A stretch of 34,158 nt of DNA from Solirubrobacterales bacterium. Lineage in GTDB: Bacteria > Actinomycetota > Thermoleophilia > Solirubrobacterales > 70-9. Each line of letters opens with the position of its first letter. The first letter of the stretch is position 1. The notes below the pieces were generated by a model. The model worked only from the letters and a program-made list of their open reading frames with translations. It had not been told where the DNA came from and ran no database searches. This document shows, in pieces, positions 15,184 through 22,810 of the stretch. Location of the stretch: the NCBI GenBank assembly GCA_019456285.1, contig VRUE01000017.1, forward strand, positions 1 through 34,158, in the 5' to 3' direction. A program made the translations under genes and the position numbers.

Positions 15184-15998
15184 CCGGCGCCCCCCCGAAG
15201 GGCCAGCATGGCCCGCTCGCGGACGGCGACGAACCCGGGGTCGGTGACGGCGGCGTCGCGGTCAGGTGCGCGCGGAGATGGGGCCTGCAGCTCCTCGACC
15301 ACCCGGGCCGGCCGCGCCGAGAGCACCGCCACCCGGTCGGAGAGGTAGAGCGCCTCCTCGACATCGTGGGTGACGAGGACGACGGTGCGCGGATCCGCCC
15401 GCAGCGCTGCAGCCAGCCACTCCTGCATCTCGGCCCGGGTGATCGCGTCGAGCGAGGCGAACGGCTCGTCGAGCGCCAGCACCGGCTTGCCGGCGACCAG
15501 CGTGCGCAGGAAGGCGACCCGCTGGCGCATCCCGCCGGAGAGCTCGGCGGGCGCGGCGCCCTCGAAGCCGGCCAGGCCGAACCGCTCGAAGAGGCGCCCC
15601 GCCTCGCGCCGCGCCGCCCTCCTGCGGGCGCCGCGGTTGCGGAGTGCCAGCGCCGCGTTGTCGATCGCCGACAGCCAGGGCAGCAGCAGGTCGCGCTGCG
15701 GCATGTAGGCGCAGCGGGTGAGCCGGCCGCGAGGATCGCCGGCGCCGCCGACCTCGACCTCGCCTGCCACGGGCTCCTGCAGGCCGGAGATCAGCTCCAG
15801 CAGGGTCGACTTGCCGCAGCCGGACGGCCCGACCAGGCCCACCACCCCGTGGGCGGGTGCTTCGAGGTCGAGCCGCTCGATCGTCCGCAGCTCGCCGTAG
15901 GAGTGCCCCAGGCCTCGGATCGAGACGGCGACGCCGGGCGGGCCTTCGGTGGCAGGCGAGGCGCCCTCGGCGACGAATTCCCTGGCTTCCGCGGGCAT
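15180..15998 (-). CDS. ABC importer ATPase (ThiZ/SsuB-like)
   Basis: A 272-residue ATPase. With ATG 15998 as start, Walker A GPSGCGKST is at residues 57-65. The signature LSGGMRQRVAF, Walker B L-A-L-D-E-P-F-A-S-L-D and the H-loop V-T-H-D-V-E-E-A-L are all intact. A-Y-M-P-Q-R-D-L-L-L-P-W is the Q-loop. The pattern is that of nitrate/sulfonate/taurine or pyrimidine importers. ATG 15998 is preferred because AGGA lies 7 nt before it. A GTG at 16016 would add six residues. It is the first gene of the three-gene operon and divergent from the TSUP permease. No TPP riboswitch fits in the short gap upstream, despite the thiamine-like binding protein. Confidence 0.9.
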   Translation of the reverse strand: MPAEAREFVAEGASPATEGPPGVAVSIRGLGHSYGELRTIERLDLEAPAHGVVGLVGPSGCGKSTLLELISGLQEPVAGEVEVGGAGDPRGRLTRCAYMPQRDLLLPWLSAIDNAALALRNRGARRRAARREAGRLFERFGLAGFEGAAPAELSGGMRQRVAFLRTLVAGKPVLALDEPFASLDAITRAEMQEWLAAALRADPRTVVLVTHDVEEALYLSDRVAVLSARPARVVEELQAPSPRAPDRDAAVTDPGFVAVRERAMLALRGGAG

Positions 15999-16024
15999 CT
16001 TGGTATCCTGGCGCACTCCGCGCT

Positions 16025-16055
16025 CTTGACCAAGGCGGTCAAGAAAGTCGATAAC
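16025..16055. promoter_or_regulatory. Inverted repeat overlapping a sigma70-like promoter
   Basis: CTTGACC (16025-16031) and GGTCAAG (16037-16043) form a perfect 7-5-7 inverted repeat in the gap between the ABC operon and the TSUP permease. TTGACC (16026-16031) also serves as a plausible plus-strand -35, with GATAAC (16050-16055) 18 bp downstream as -10. A repressor here could cover both divergent promoters. The Rrf2 protein encoded downstream is a candidate. Confidence 0.45.
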
Positions 16056-16075
16056 CAGCCGGCGCGGAAATCCGG

Positions 16076-17029
16076 ATGGACCCAGCGATCATCATCTTCG
16101 GCTTCGGCATCGGCGCCATGGTCGGCATGACCGGGATGGGCGGCGGCACCCTGATGACGCCGCTGCTGATCCTCATCTTCGGGGTGAAGCCGGTGACCGC
16201 GATCGGCACCGACATCTTCTACGCGGCGGTGACCAAGACGGTCGGCGGCTGGCGCCACCTGCGGATGGGCACGGTCAACATGGGGCTCGCCCTCTGGCTC
16301 GCCGCCGGCAGCGTGCCGGCTTCGGTGGCGGGCGTCTGGGCGATCGCGATCCTGCAGCGCAGGATCGGCGAAGCGCGGCTCGACTCGCTGGTCTACGCGC
16401 TGCTCGGCGGCACCCTGCTGATGGTCGGGATCGTCACCCTGGCCCGGGCGCTGATCCTCAGCAACCTGATCGAAGAGCGCGACGACTTCGAGCTGAAGCG
16501 CCGCCACAAGGTCGCCGCGGTGGCGATCGGCGCCACCACGGGGTTCGTGATCGGGATCACCTCGGCCGGCTCGGGCACGGTGATCGCGATCCTCCTGATC
16601 GCCGTCTACCGCCTCTCCCCCCGCAGGGTCGTCGGCACCGACGTCTTCCACGCCGCGATCCTGCTCTGGGCGGCCGGCATCGCCCACTGGGTGAGCGGCA
16701 ACGTCGACTTCATGCTGGCCGGCAACATCCTGCTCGGCTCGGTGCCCGGCGTGGTGGTCGGCTCGCACTTCGCCGCCCGGGCGCCGCTCGGCTTCCTGCG
16801 CACCGCGCTCGGGGTCGTCCTCGTCGCCTCCGGCATCATCACCGTGCAGAGGGGCGACCCGGTGCTCTGGCCGATCGCCGCCGCGGTCGCCGGCGTCGGC
16901 CTCGCCCTGCTGATCTGGTTCCCCCGCCGGTACCGCTCGCGCCGCGCCGAGCGCGAGGCGGCGGACGACGGGCAGCCCCACGACCGCTCCGACGAGTTGG
17001 CGCCGGAGACGATCGGCTCGGCTGATTAA
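16076..17029 (+). CDS. TSUP (TauE/SafE-type) membrane permease
   Basis: A 317-residue permease of the TSUP family, whose members export sulfite, sulfoacetate or related anions. Two repeated halves are visible. The first opens with G-M-T-G-M-G-G-G-T-L-M-T-P-L-L and the second with G-I-T-S-A-G-S-G-T-V, the family's paired Gly-rich motifs. Each is followed by G-T-D-I-F or G-T-D-V-F and a hydrophobic run; about eight transmembrane segments are expected. The C-terminus is a charged cytosolic tail. An Rrf2 regulator follows after 8 bp. With the divergent ABC importer, this suggests a sulfur- or thiamine-related locus; that is inference. Confidence 0.88.
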   Translation: MDPAIIIFGFGIGAMVGMTGMGGGTLMTPLLILIFGVKPVTAIGTDIFYAAVTKTVGGWRHLRMGTVNMGLALWLAAGSVPASVAGVWAIAILQRRIGEARLDSLVYALLGGTLLMVGIVTLARALILSNLIEERDDFELKRRHKVAAVAIGATTGFVIGITSAGSGTVIAILLIAVYRLSPRRVVGTDVFHAAILLWAAGIAHWVSGNVDFMLAGNILLGSVPGVVVGSHFAARAPLGFLRTALGVVLVASGIITVQRGDPVLWPIAAAVAGVGLALLIWFPRRYRSRRAEREAADDGQPHDRSDELAPETIGSAD

Positions 17030-17037
17030 CTAGCTCC

Positions 17038-17493
17038 ATGCGCGTATCAGCGAAGGCCGACTACGCTGTCCGGGCCGCCGCCGAGCTGGCCGCCGCCGAG
17101 CAGGGTCCCGTGAAGGGCGAGCGGCTGGCCGAGGCGCAGGACATCCCGCTGCAGTTCCTGGAGCACATCCTGCTGGAGCTGAAGCACGCCGGCATCGTCC
17201 GCGCCCGCCGCGGCGCCAAGGGCGGCTACTGGCTCGCCCGCCCCGCCGACGACGTGACGATCGCCGACGTCGTCCGCGCCGTGGAGGGCCCGATCGCCCA
17301 CGTCCAGTCGGCCCCGCCCGAGTCGATCGAGTACCGCGGCAACGCCCAGCACCTGCAGGAGGTCTGGATAGCCGTCCGCGCCAGCCTCCGCGCCGTCGTC
17401 GAGCACGTCACCCTCGCTGACCTGGTCAGCGGCCGGCTCCCCCCCGCGGTGGAGGAGCTGGCCGGCTCCCCGGACGCCTGGGCCGCGAGGTAG
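17038..17493 (+). CDS. Rrf2-family transcriptional regulator
   Basis: A 151-residue winged-helix regulator. It begins M-R-V-S-A-K-A-D-Y-A-V-R-A, the usual Rrf2 opening, and has the recognition helix and wing P-L-Q-F-L-E-H-I-L-L-E-L-K then R-R-G-A-K-G-G-Y-W-L-A-R. It has no cysteine at all, so it cannot bind an Fe-S cluster as IscR or NsrR do. This is like CymR, which senses cysteine supply through a partner protein. Placement 8 bp after a TSUP permease supports a role in sulfur control, perhaps acting at the 16025-16043 repeat. No ribosome site is seen. TTAACT (17026-17031) ends 6 nt before the ATG and could give it its own leaderless promoter. Confidence 0.88.
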   Translation: MRVSAKADYAVRAAAELAAAEQGPVKGERLAEAQDIPLQFLEHILLELKHAGIVRARRGAKGGYWLARPADDVTIADVVRAVEGPIAHVQSAPPESIEYRGNAQHLQEVWIAVRASLRAVVEHVTLADLVSGRLPPAVEELAGSPDAWAAR

Positions 17494-17504
17494 CCCTCAG
17501 GACC

Positions 17505-18920
17505 TCAGTCGCCCGCCGGGACGCCGCCGGCGACGACGTTGACGAAGTTCTCGAGGTGGCGGGTGGTCCAGCACTCGAAGGCGCCGTCGCAGTGGCGCTC
17601 GTAGGCGGCCATCACCGAGTCGCCGTAGTTCCAGTAGAGCTTCGGCTCGGGGTTGAGCCAGAAGAGGCGCCCGGCCCGCTCGGCGACCCGGGCGAAGACC
17701 TCGGCGTGGGGCTCGCGGCCGTTGGTGCGGGCGTCGCCGAGGACGATCACCGTGGAGCGGGGATCGAGGTCGTCGGAGATCTCGCTCAGGAACTCCAGCC
17801 AGACCCGGCCGTAGTCGGTGTAGCCGGAGACGTCGGCGACGCCGCCCTCGCTGGAGATTCGCTGGGCGATCGTGCGGAAGTCGCGCTCGTGCTCGAAGAC
17901 CTCGGTCACCTCGGAGATCCGCTCGATGAAGACGAAGCTGCGCAGCTTGCGGAACGAGTCGTGCAGGGCGTGCAGGACCGAGAGGAAGAAGACGCTGGCC
18001 GAGGTGACCGAGGTGGAGACGTCGCAAAGGACGTAGATCTCGGGGCGTCGCGGGCGCTTCGGCCGGTAACGCAGGCGCAGCGGCACGCCGCCGGTCTCCA
18101 GCGAGGCGCGCATCGTCCGCCGCACGTCGACCGTCTGCCCCTTGCGGCGGCCGCGCTGCTCGTGGCCGAGCGTCGCCAGCCGCCGCTTCATCTGCGAGAC
18201 GGCGCGGTGCACCGCGGCGAGGTCCTGGGTCGGGCTGGTCGGCAGGGCGCGGTCGAGCTCGGCGAGCGGGCGGGAGGGGGGCAGGGTGGCGGTGCGCTCG
18301 ATCAGGTCGCGCTCCAGCTCGCGGCGCAGGTGGCGCTCGAAGCGGTTGAGCTGCTCGCGGTCGATCGGCGGCAGCTCGGCGGCGCCGTCCTCCGCGGACG
18401 GCTGGGCGCCGGCCGAGAGCCCCAGCGTCCGCCGGATCCGCTGCACGTCGACCCCAACCACGCCCGAGCCCTCGCCCTGGCGGCCGAAGGCGGCGATCGC
18501 CAGCCGTGCCAGGTCGCTCATCTCGCCGTCGCGCCCGGCGACGATCGCCTCGCGGACCCGCTTGCGCAGCGCGTCGATGTCGAGCCGCTCGGCGCCCTCG
18601 TGGCGCTGTCCCCCCTCGTCGGCGCCCCGCTCGACCGCCTCCGCCTCGGTGGCGCGGAAGAACCAGCGCTCGAACAGCAGCTCGAAGAGGCGCCGGTCAT
18701 CCTGCGACTTGGCGATCGTCGCCGCCAGCGCCTCGCGGAAGTCGTCCCGGGAGGTCCACGGCACCTGCTCCAGCGCGGCGAAGGCGTCGAGGATCTCCGA
18801 GGTCCCGACCGCGACGCCCTCGCCGCGCAGCTCCTCGCAGAAGCCGAGCAGCTTCGCCGCCAGCCCCGGCGGCCCGGCCTCGGCCTTCGGCCCGTAGGGG
18901 GAGGCGGGCGTCGGGCTCAC
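17505..18920 (-). CDS. VWA-domain protein, CoxE-like
   Basis: A 471-residue cytosolic protein with a C-terminal von Willebrand factor A domain. The metal-binding (MIDAS) motif is D-V-S-T-S (Asp300), with the further Thr in Y-T-D-Y-G and Asp in V-L-G-D-A-R. The N-terminal half is helical and charged, as in CoxE-like proteins. The GTG start at 18920 overlaps the MoxR stop, so the two are coupled. MoxR/VWA pairs act as chaperones that insert cofactors or remodel complexes; CoxD/CoxE for CO dehydrogenase is the best-known case. No client enzyme is encoded nearby. The open frame continues far upstream to 21485, but that part is antisense to other genes. Confidence 0.88.
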   Translation of the reverse strand: MSPTPASPYGPKAEAGPPGLAAKLLGFCEELRGEGVAVGTSEILDAFAALEQVPWTSRDDFREALAATIAKSQDDRRLFELLFERWFFRATEAEAVERGADEGGQRHEGAERLDIDALRKRVREAIVAGRDGEMSDLARLAIAAFGRQGEGSGVVGVDVQRIRRTLGLSAGAQPSAEDGAAELPPIDREQLNRFERHLRRELERDLIERTATLPPSRPLAELDRALPTSPTQDLAAVHRAVSQMKRRLATLGHEQRGRRKGQTVDVRRTMRASLETGGVPLRLRYRPKRPRRPEIYVLCDVSTSVTSASVFFLSVLHALHDSFRKLRSFVFIERISEVTEVFEHERDFRTIAQRISSEGGVADVSGYTDYGRVWLEFLSEISDDLDPRSTVIVLGDARTNGREPHAEVFARVAERAGRLFWLNPEPKLYWNYGDSVMAAYERHCDGAFECWTTRHLENFVNVVAGGVPAGD

Positions 18921-19813
18921 CCCGGGGTCTGGGTGGGCGCGCCGGCGAGCTTCACCCCGACCCGCTCGGCGACCAGGTCGATGTCGGTGCGGTGCTTGAC
19001 GATGACCGACATCGACTGCTCGAAGGTCTCGCGGTCGATGTCCTCGGCCCCCATCAGCAGCAGCGTCCGCGCCCAGTCGATCGACTCGGCGATCGAGGGC
19101 GGCTTCTTCAGGTCGAGCGCCCGGACCATCTGCACCACCTCGACCAACCGCCGCGCCAAAGTCTCGGGTAGCTCCGGCGCGTGCAGGCGGACGATCTCCA
19201 TCTCCCGCTCCAGCTCGGGGTAGTCGAGCCAGAGGTAGAGGCAGCGCCGCTTCAGCGCCTCGGTCAGCTCGCGCGAGTTGTTGGAGGTGAGGACGACGAT
19301 CGGCATCGTTGTCGCCGCGACCCGGCCCAGCTCGGGGATCGTGATCTGGAAGTCGGAGAGCAGCTCGAGCAGCATCGCCTCGAACTCCTGGTCGGTCTTG
19401 TCGATCTCGTCGACCAGCAGCACCACCGGGTCGGGGCTGGCGATCGCCTGCATCAGCGGCCGCTCCAGCAGGAACTCCTTGTCGAAGATGTCGTCGTGGA
19501 CCTCCTCCCAGCCGGCCTCGCCGTCGGCCTGGATCTTCAGCAGCTGCTTGCGGTAGTTCCACTCGTACAGCGCTTTCGCCTCGTCGAGGCCCTCGTAGCA
19601 CTGGAGGCGGATCAGCTCGCGGCCGCTGGCTCGGTGCAGAGCCTTGGCCAGCTCGGTCTTGCCGACCCCCGCCGGTCCCTCGACCAGGACCGGCTTGCCG
19701 AGCCGCTGCGCGAGGAAGGAGACCAGCGCCGCCGACTCGTCGGCGAGGTAGCCGGCGCGGGCGAGCGCGTCCTTGGTCTCGGCGACAGAGCCTGGTGTGA
19801 GCGCCTCGTCCAT
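18917..19813 (-). CDS. MoxR-family AAA+ ATPase
   Basis: A 298-residue AAA+ ATPase of the MoxR group, the motor partner of VWA proteins. Walker A is GPAGVGKT (46-53), Walker B V-V-L-L-V-D-E-I-D-K, and sensor 1 V-L-T-S-N-N-S-R-E. Typical MoxR features are R-L-Q-C-Y-E-G-L-D after Walker A and R-C-L-Y-L-W-L-D-Y-P. It is first in the two-gene operon with the VWA protein. Its ATG lies 7 nt after TATCAT with no ribosome site, so the mRNA is probably leaderless. It is divergent from a small membrane protein across only 22 bp. Confidence 0.93.
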   Translation of the reverse strand: MDEALTPGSVAETKDALARAGYLADESAALVSFLAQRLGKPVLVEGPAGVGKTELAKALHRASGRELIRLQCYEGLDEAKALYEWNYRKQLLKIQADGEAGWEEVHDDIFDKEFLLERPLMQAIASPDPVVLLVDEIDKTDQEFEAMLLELLSDFQITIPELGRVAATTMPIVVLTSNNSRELTEALKRRCLYLWLDYPELEREMEIVRLHAPELPETLARRLVEVVQMVRALDLKKPPSIAESIDWARTLLLMGAEDIDRETFEQSMSVIVKHRTDIDLVAERVGVKLAGAPTQTPG

Positions 19814-19820
19814 CCGGCCG

Positions 19821-19828
19821 ATGATAAT
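19821..19828. promoter_or_regulatory. Bidirectional promoter with overlapping -10 boxes (MoxR / small protein)
   Basis: The 8-bp ATGATAAT contains both -10 boxes. TATCAT on minus (19826-19821) is 7 nt from ATG 19813, and GATAAT on plus (19823-19828) is 7 nt from GTG 19836. They share four base pairs, so both genes look leaderless and mutually exclusive in initiation. This is the same architecture as at 9454-9463. Confidence 0.55.
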
Positions 19829-19835
19829 CAGCCCG

Positions 19836-20063
19836 GTGCCCGACCTCGCCCTGCCGCTCGCCGCTCTCCTGCCCGAAGACGCCGGCCCCTACATCGCGCT
19901 GATGTTCACCGGCTTCGCCGTCGGCATCCTCGGCCACCTGACCCGCGCCCGCTGGCTGGTCGCCGCCGGGGTGATCCTGATCTTCCTCGGCGCCTTCCTC
20001 TTCCCGCTGGCGGTGAACCTGACCACCGAGGACAGGCCGCCGCCGATCGAGACCTTGCCCTAG
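19836..20063 (+). CDS. Small two-helix membrane protein
   Basis: A 75-residue protein of unknown function. Two hydrophobic segments are seen: Y-I-A-L-M-F-T-G-F-A-V-G-I-L-G-H (about 19-34) and V-A-A-G-V-I-L-I-F-L-G-A-F-L-F-P-L-A-V (about 42-60), joined by a short basic turn (T-R-A-R). GTG 19836 is chosen because it lies exactly 7 nt after GATAAT. An ATG at 19821 would add five residues but would place the start inside the -10 box. It is divergent from MoxR. The 120 bp to the next gene hold only that gene's leader. Confidence 0.55.
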   Translation: MPDLALPLAALLPEDAGPYIALMFTGFAVGILGHLTRARWLVAAGVILIFLGAFLFPLAVNLTTEDRPPPIETLP

Positions 20064-20183
20064 ATCGCTGATTCCAAATCCCCGCCCGCCCGGCAGGTGG
20101 ACGATCGCCCCGCTCGGGCCCGGCCCGGCGTTAGCCTTACCATCCCCGTTCGTATCCCGACTCCCCCCAGGAGGCCTACCACT

Positions 20184-21353
20184 TTGAGCCGACCTCGTTT
20201 CCTCTTCGCATTTGCTGTCCTGATCGCGCTGGCGACCGCGTTCGCCGCCTGCGGCAGCGGCGGAAACAGCAATGAGAACCCGCAGAAGGTCATCGACGAC
20301 GCCACCCTGCAGGGGATCGAGAGCGGCAGCATCGATCTCTCGCTCGACGTCAAGGCCAAGGGCGACAAGGGGGGGGGCATCGACGTCAGCCTCTCGGGCC
20401 CGTTCCAGAGCGGCGGTGAGGGCCAGCTTCCCCAGCTCGACCTGACCGCGAGGGTGAGCGGATCGATCAACGGCGACGACATCGACTTCGACGGCGGTCT
20501 TGTGCTGCTCCCCAACCGGGCTTACGTCAACTACCAGGGCACCGACTACGAAGTCGACTCGGCCACCTTCAGCTTCGTCGAATCGGCGATCAAGCAGGCG
20601 CAGCAGGGCGACGCCGAAAGTCAGCCGGCCGACGCCACGGCCTGCCAGGAAGCGTTCGGCAAGCTGAACGTCGGCGACTTCGCCGACAACCTCAGCAACG
20701 AAGGCAGCGCCGAGGTTGGCGGCACGAGCACGACGAAAGTCAGCGGCGACCTCAACGTGTCCGGGGCGATCGACGAGCTGCTCAAGCTCGTCGACGACCC
20801 GGCGTGCAGCGCGCAGCTCGGTGCGGTCGGCCCGCTCCCTTCGACCGCCGAGCTCGACCAGGCGAAGGGCGCGGTGCAGAGCGCGATCAAGACCGCGCAC
20901 GTCGACCTCTACATCGGCGACGACGACATCGTGCGGCGGGTCTCGGCCAAGCTGGCGATCGAACCGCCGAAGGGCTTGGGCGACGGCGTCAGGCGGGTCG
21001 ACCTCGACTTCGACCTGAAGCTCACCGGAGTCAACGAGGAGCAGGAGATCGAGGCGCCGCAGAAAGCGAAGCCGCTCAATGACCTCTTCCTGAAGCTGGG
21101 GATCAACCCGATCGAGCTGCTCGACGTCTTCAACGGCGAAGGGGGCCTCGGCGGTGCGGCCGGCCTCGGCGACCTCCTCGACGAATTCGGCGGCTCCAGC
21201 TCGGGCGGCTCCGGTGGCGGCTCCGGTGGCGGCTCGTCGTCGGGCGGCGGCTCGGGCTCCGGCGGGGGAGGCCAGCAGGCCTACCTGAACTGCCTCCAGG
21301 GGGCGACCACCCCGGTCGACCTGCAGAAGTGCGCCGCGCTGCTCGACAACTAG
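20184..21353 (+). CDS. Lipoprotein with Gly/Ser-rich linker and C-terminal Cys pair
   Basis: A 389-residue secreted lipoprotein. It starts at TTG 20184, with AGGAGG at 20169-20174 (9-nt gap). The signal peptide ends in A-F-A-A-C (Cys23), a slightly unusual lipobox with Phe at -3. The body has alternating beta-like stretches, such as I-D-L-S-L-D-V-K and Y-V-N-Y-Q-G-T-D-Y-E-V-D, recalling the LppX/LprG-type lipid-binding fold of mycobacteria; this resemblance is weak. A 28-residue Gly/Ser linker separates it from a small C-terminal unit, Y-L-N-C-L-Q-G and L-Q-K-C-A-A-L-L, whose two Cys could pair. A role at the outer face of the membrane is likely. Confidence 0.75.
   Translation: MSRPRFLFAFAVLIALATAFAACGSGGNSNENPQKVIDDATLQGIESGSIDLSLDVKAKGDKGGGIDVSLSGPFQSGGEGQLPQLDLTARVSGSINGDDIDFDGGLVLLPNRAYVNYQGTDYEVDSATFSFVESAIKQAQQGDAESQPADATACQEAFGKLNVGDFADNLSNEGSAEVGGTSTTKVSGDLNVSGAIDELLKLVDDPACSAQLGAVGPLPSTAELDQAKGAVQSAIKTAHVDLYIGDDDIVRRVSAKLAIEPPKGLGDGVRRVDLDFDLKLTGVNEEQEIEAPQKAKPLNDLFLKLGINPIELLDVFNGEGGLGGAAGLGDLLDEFGGSSSGGSGGGSGGGSSSGGGSGSGGGGQQAYLNCLQGATTPVDLQKCAALLDN
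21189..21272 (+). repeat. Gly/Ser codon repeat in lipoprotein gene
   Basis: Short in-frame repeats of GGCTCCGGTGGC type encode a 28-residue Gly/Ser linker. Such a tract may vary in length by slippage. Confidence 0.7.
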
Positions 21354-21383
21354 AGGACGGGCCACTAGTGCGGGCACTTCGTG

Positions 21384-21412
21384 GACGACCCGCCGCGAGC
21401 CGACGGGTCGTC
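21384..21412 (+). terminator. 9-bp hairpin between lipoprotein and antiporter genes
   Basis: GACGACCCG (21384-21392) pairs with CGGGTCGTC (21404-21412) around an 11-nt loop. It ends 8 nt before the antiporter ATG, where no ribosome site is visible. It may terminate the lipoprotein transcript or mask the antiporter start in read-through mRNA. Confidence 0.4.
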
Positions 21413-21420
21413 GCCAGCCG

Positions 21421-22416
21421 ATGAGCGTCCTGCTGCTGGCGCTCAGCTTCGCCGTGATCCTCGCCGGGGCGCTGCTCTTCACCAACGCGGTGGAGTGGCT
21501 CGGCCACCGGCTGCAGCTCGGCGAGGGCGCGGTCGGCAGCCTGCTGGCCGCCGTCGGGACGGCGATGCCGGAGACGCTGATCGCGATCGTCGCCCTGGTC
21601 GGCGCCGCGGAGGGGGCCGACCAGGTGGCGATCGGGGCGATCGTCGGCGCCCCCTTCCTGCTCGGGACGCTGGCGATGGGCCTGGTCGGCCTCTTCGTCT
21701 ACCTCTACCGCGACCGCCGTGTCCAGGAGCTGGAGCTGAACGTCCACGCCCCGACCCTGGAGCGCGACCTCCTCTTCTTCCTCGCCTTCTTCGCGCTGGC
21801 GCTGGCGCTCGCCTGGGGGGCGCCGGCGGGGCTGCGGATCCCGGCCGGGATCGCCGCCATCCTCTCCTACCCGCTTTACGTCCGCCGCACCCTGCTCGGC
21901 GCCGGAGCGGTCCAGGACCACGCGACGCTCAACCCGCTGATCTTCGAGCGCCGCCCCGAGCGCCGCGCCGACCCGGGCACCCCGCTCTGCCTGATCCAGC
22001 TCCTGGTCGGCCTCGGCGCGATGATCGGCGGCGCCCACCTCTTCGTCGAGGAGCTGCTGCAGATCGCCGAGGACCTCGGGGTCGAGGCAATCGTCCTGGC
22101 GTTGATCCTCGCTCCCCTGGCGACCGAGCTGCCCGAGAAGGTCAACAGCTTCTTCTGGGTCCGCGAGGGCAAGGACTCCCTGGCCCTCGGCAACATCACC
22201 GGGGCGATGGTCTTCCAGTCGACGATCCCGGTCGGGATCGGCCTGATCTTCACCGACTGGGCGCTGAGCGCCAACGCCGCGATCGCGGTCGGCCTGGGGC
22301 TGGCCGGCGGCCTCCTCGCCTACGGGAGCCTGCGCCGCCGCGGCCGCTTCACCCTGCCCGCCGTGGTCGCCTGGTTCGCCCTCTACGCGGCGTTCATCGT
22401 GGTCGTCGTTGTCTGA
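21421..22416 (+). CDS. CaCA-superfamily cation antiporter (Na+/Ca2+ exchanger-like)
   Basis: A 331-residue membrane antiporter of the CaCA superfamily, which exchanges Ca2+ or a similar cation for Na+ or H+. Ten or so hydrophobic segments are arranged as two inverted halves. The alpha-1 repeat has G-T-A-M-P-E-T (46-52) and the alpha-2 repeat A-P-L-A-T-E-L-P-E-K (from 231; Glu236 and Glu239). The acidic residues that bind the cation are thus kept, although the canonical GTS reads GTA or LAT. The central loop (about 165-190) is charged and cytosolic. It converges with the small acidic gene across 10 bp. Confidence 0.88.
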   Translation: MSVLLLALSFAVILAGALLFTNAVEWLGHRLQLGEGAVGSLLAAVGTAMPETLIAIVALVGAAEGADQVAIGAIVGAPFLLGTLAMGLVGLFVYLYRDRRVQELELNVHAPTLERDLLFFLAFFALALALAWGAPAGLRIPAGIAAILSYPLYVRRTLLGAGAVQDHATLNPLIFERRPERRADPGTPLCLIQLLVGLGAMIGGAHLFVEELLQIAEDLGVEAIVLALILAPLATELPEKVNSFFWVREGKDSLALGNITGAMVFQSTIPVGIGLIFTDWALSANAAIAVGLGLAGGLLAYGSLRRRGRFTLPAVVAWFALYAAFIVVVVV

Positions 22417-22426
22417 GGGGCGGGGC

Positions 22427-22762
22427 TCAGCGACTATCGAGCTCTTGGCCCTGCTCGCCCTCGTCGACCTCCTCGTCGCCCTGTTCGAGGGCGGTCTCCG
22501 ACACCGATCCGGCCGAACCCGGGTGGTAATGGGCCTGGAAGCGCTCCAGCACCTGATCGCGCCGGTCCTCGTCGACCGGCACGTCGTCGGAGACCCGCAC
22601 CCACTCGGCTCCCTCGTAGGCCTCCATGTCGAAGACCTCCTGGTCGAGCGAGGTCGAGTCGTCGACGATCACGACCACCTCAGTCTGGGGGTTGAAGTAC
22701 GTCCCCGGCTGCATCAGCAGCTCCTCGACCTCGTAGACGTTCTCCTTGGCGGCGTCGGCCAT
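22427..22762 (-). CDS. Small acidic hypothetical protein
   Basis: A 111-residue soluble protein of unknown function. The middle reads E-V-V-V-I-V-D-D-S-T-S-L-D-Q-E-V-F and A-E-W-V-R-V-S-D-D-V-P-V-D-E, and the tail is strongly acidic (E-Q-G-D-E-E-V-D-E-G-E). Strands alternate with acidic turns. No signal peptide, transmembrane helix or Cys is seen. The start is well supported, since ATG 22762 lies 7 nt after TAGGAT. It is divergent from the acyl-CoA dehydrogenase gene. Confidence 0.7.
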   Translation of the reverse strand: MADAAKENVYEVEELLMQPGTYFNPQTEVVVIVDDSTSLDQEVFDMEAYEGAEWVRVSDDVPVDEDRRDQVLERFQAHYHPGSAGSVSETALEQGDEEVDEGEQGQELDSR

Positions 22763-22769
22763 CGACGCG

Positions 22770-22775
22770 ATCCTA
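22770..22775 (-). promoter_or_regulatory. -10 box TAGGAT of a leaderless gene
   Basis: TAGGAT on the minus strand is followed by exactly 7 nt and then ATG 22762, with no ribosome-binding site. Confidence 0.5.
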
Positions 22776-22810
22776 CAAAGATCAGCCCATCCGCTAGTCT
22801 TGATCCCTGG

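Noticed and set aside
15999-16075. TPP riboswitch ahead of the ThiXYZ-like operon
   Set aside because: The gap is too short and no THI-box-like sequence is visible.
17505-19813. CO dehydrogenase locus
   Set aside because: MoxR and VWA proteins resemble CoxD/CoxE, but no coxL, coxM, coxS or other molybdoenzyme gene is present, so a CO role cannot be claimed.
18921-21485. Very long minus-strand open frame continuing the VWA gene to 1326 residues
   Set aside because: Above 18920 it runs antisense to, or in another frame of, the MoxR, small membrane protein and lipoprotein genes, and has low-complexity Arg/Gly/Ala composition. The VWA start is fixed by the GTGA overlap with MoxR.
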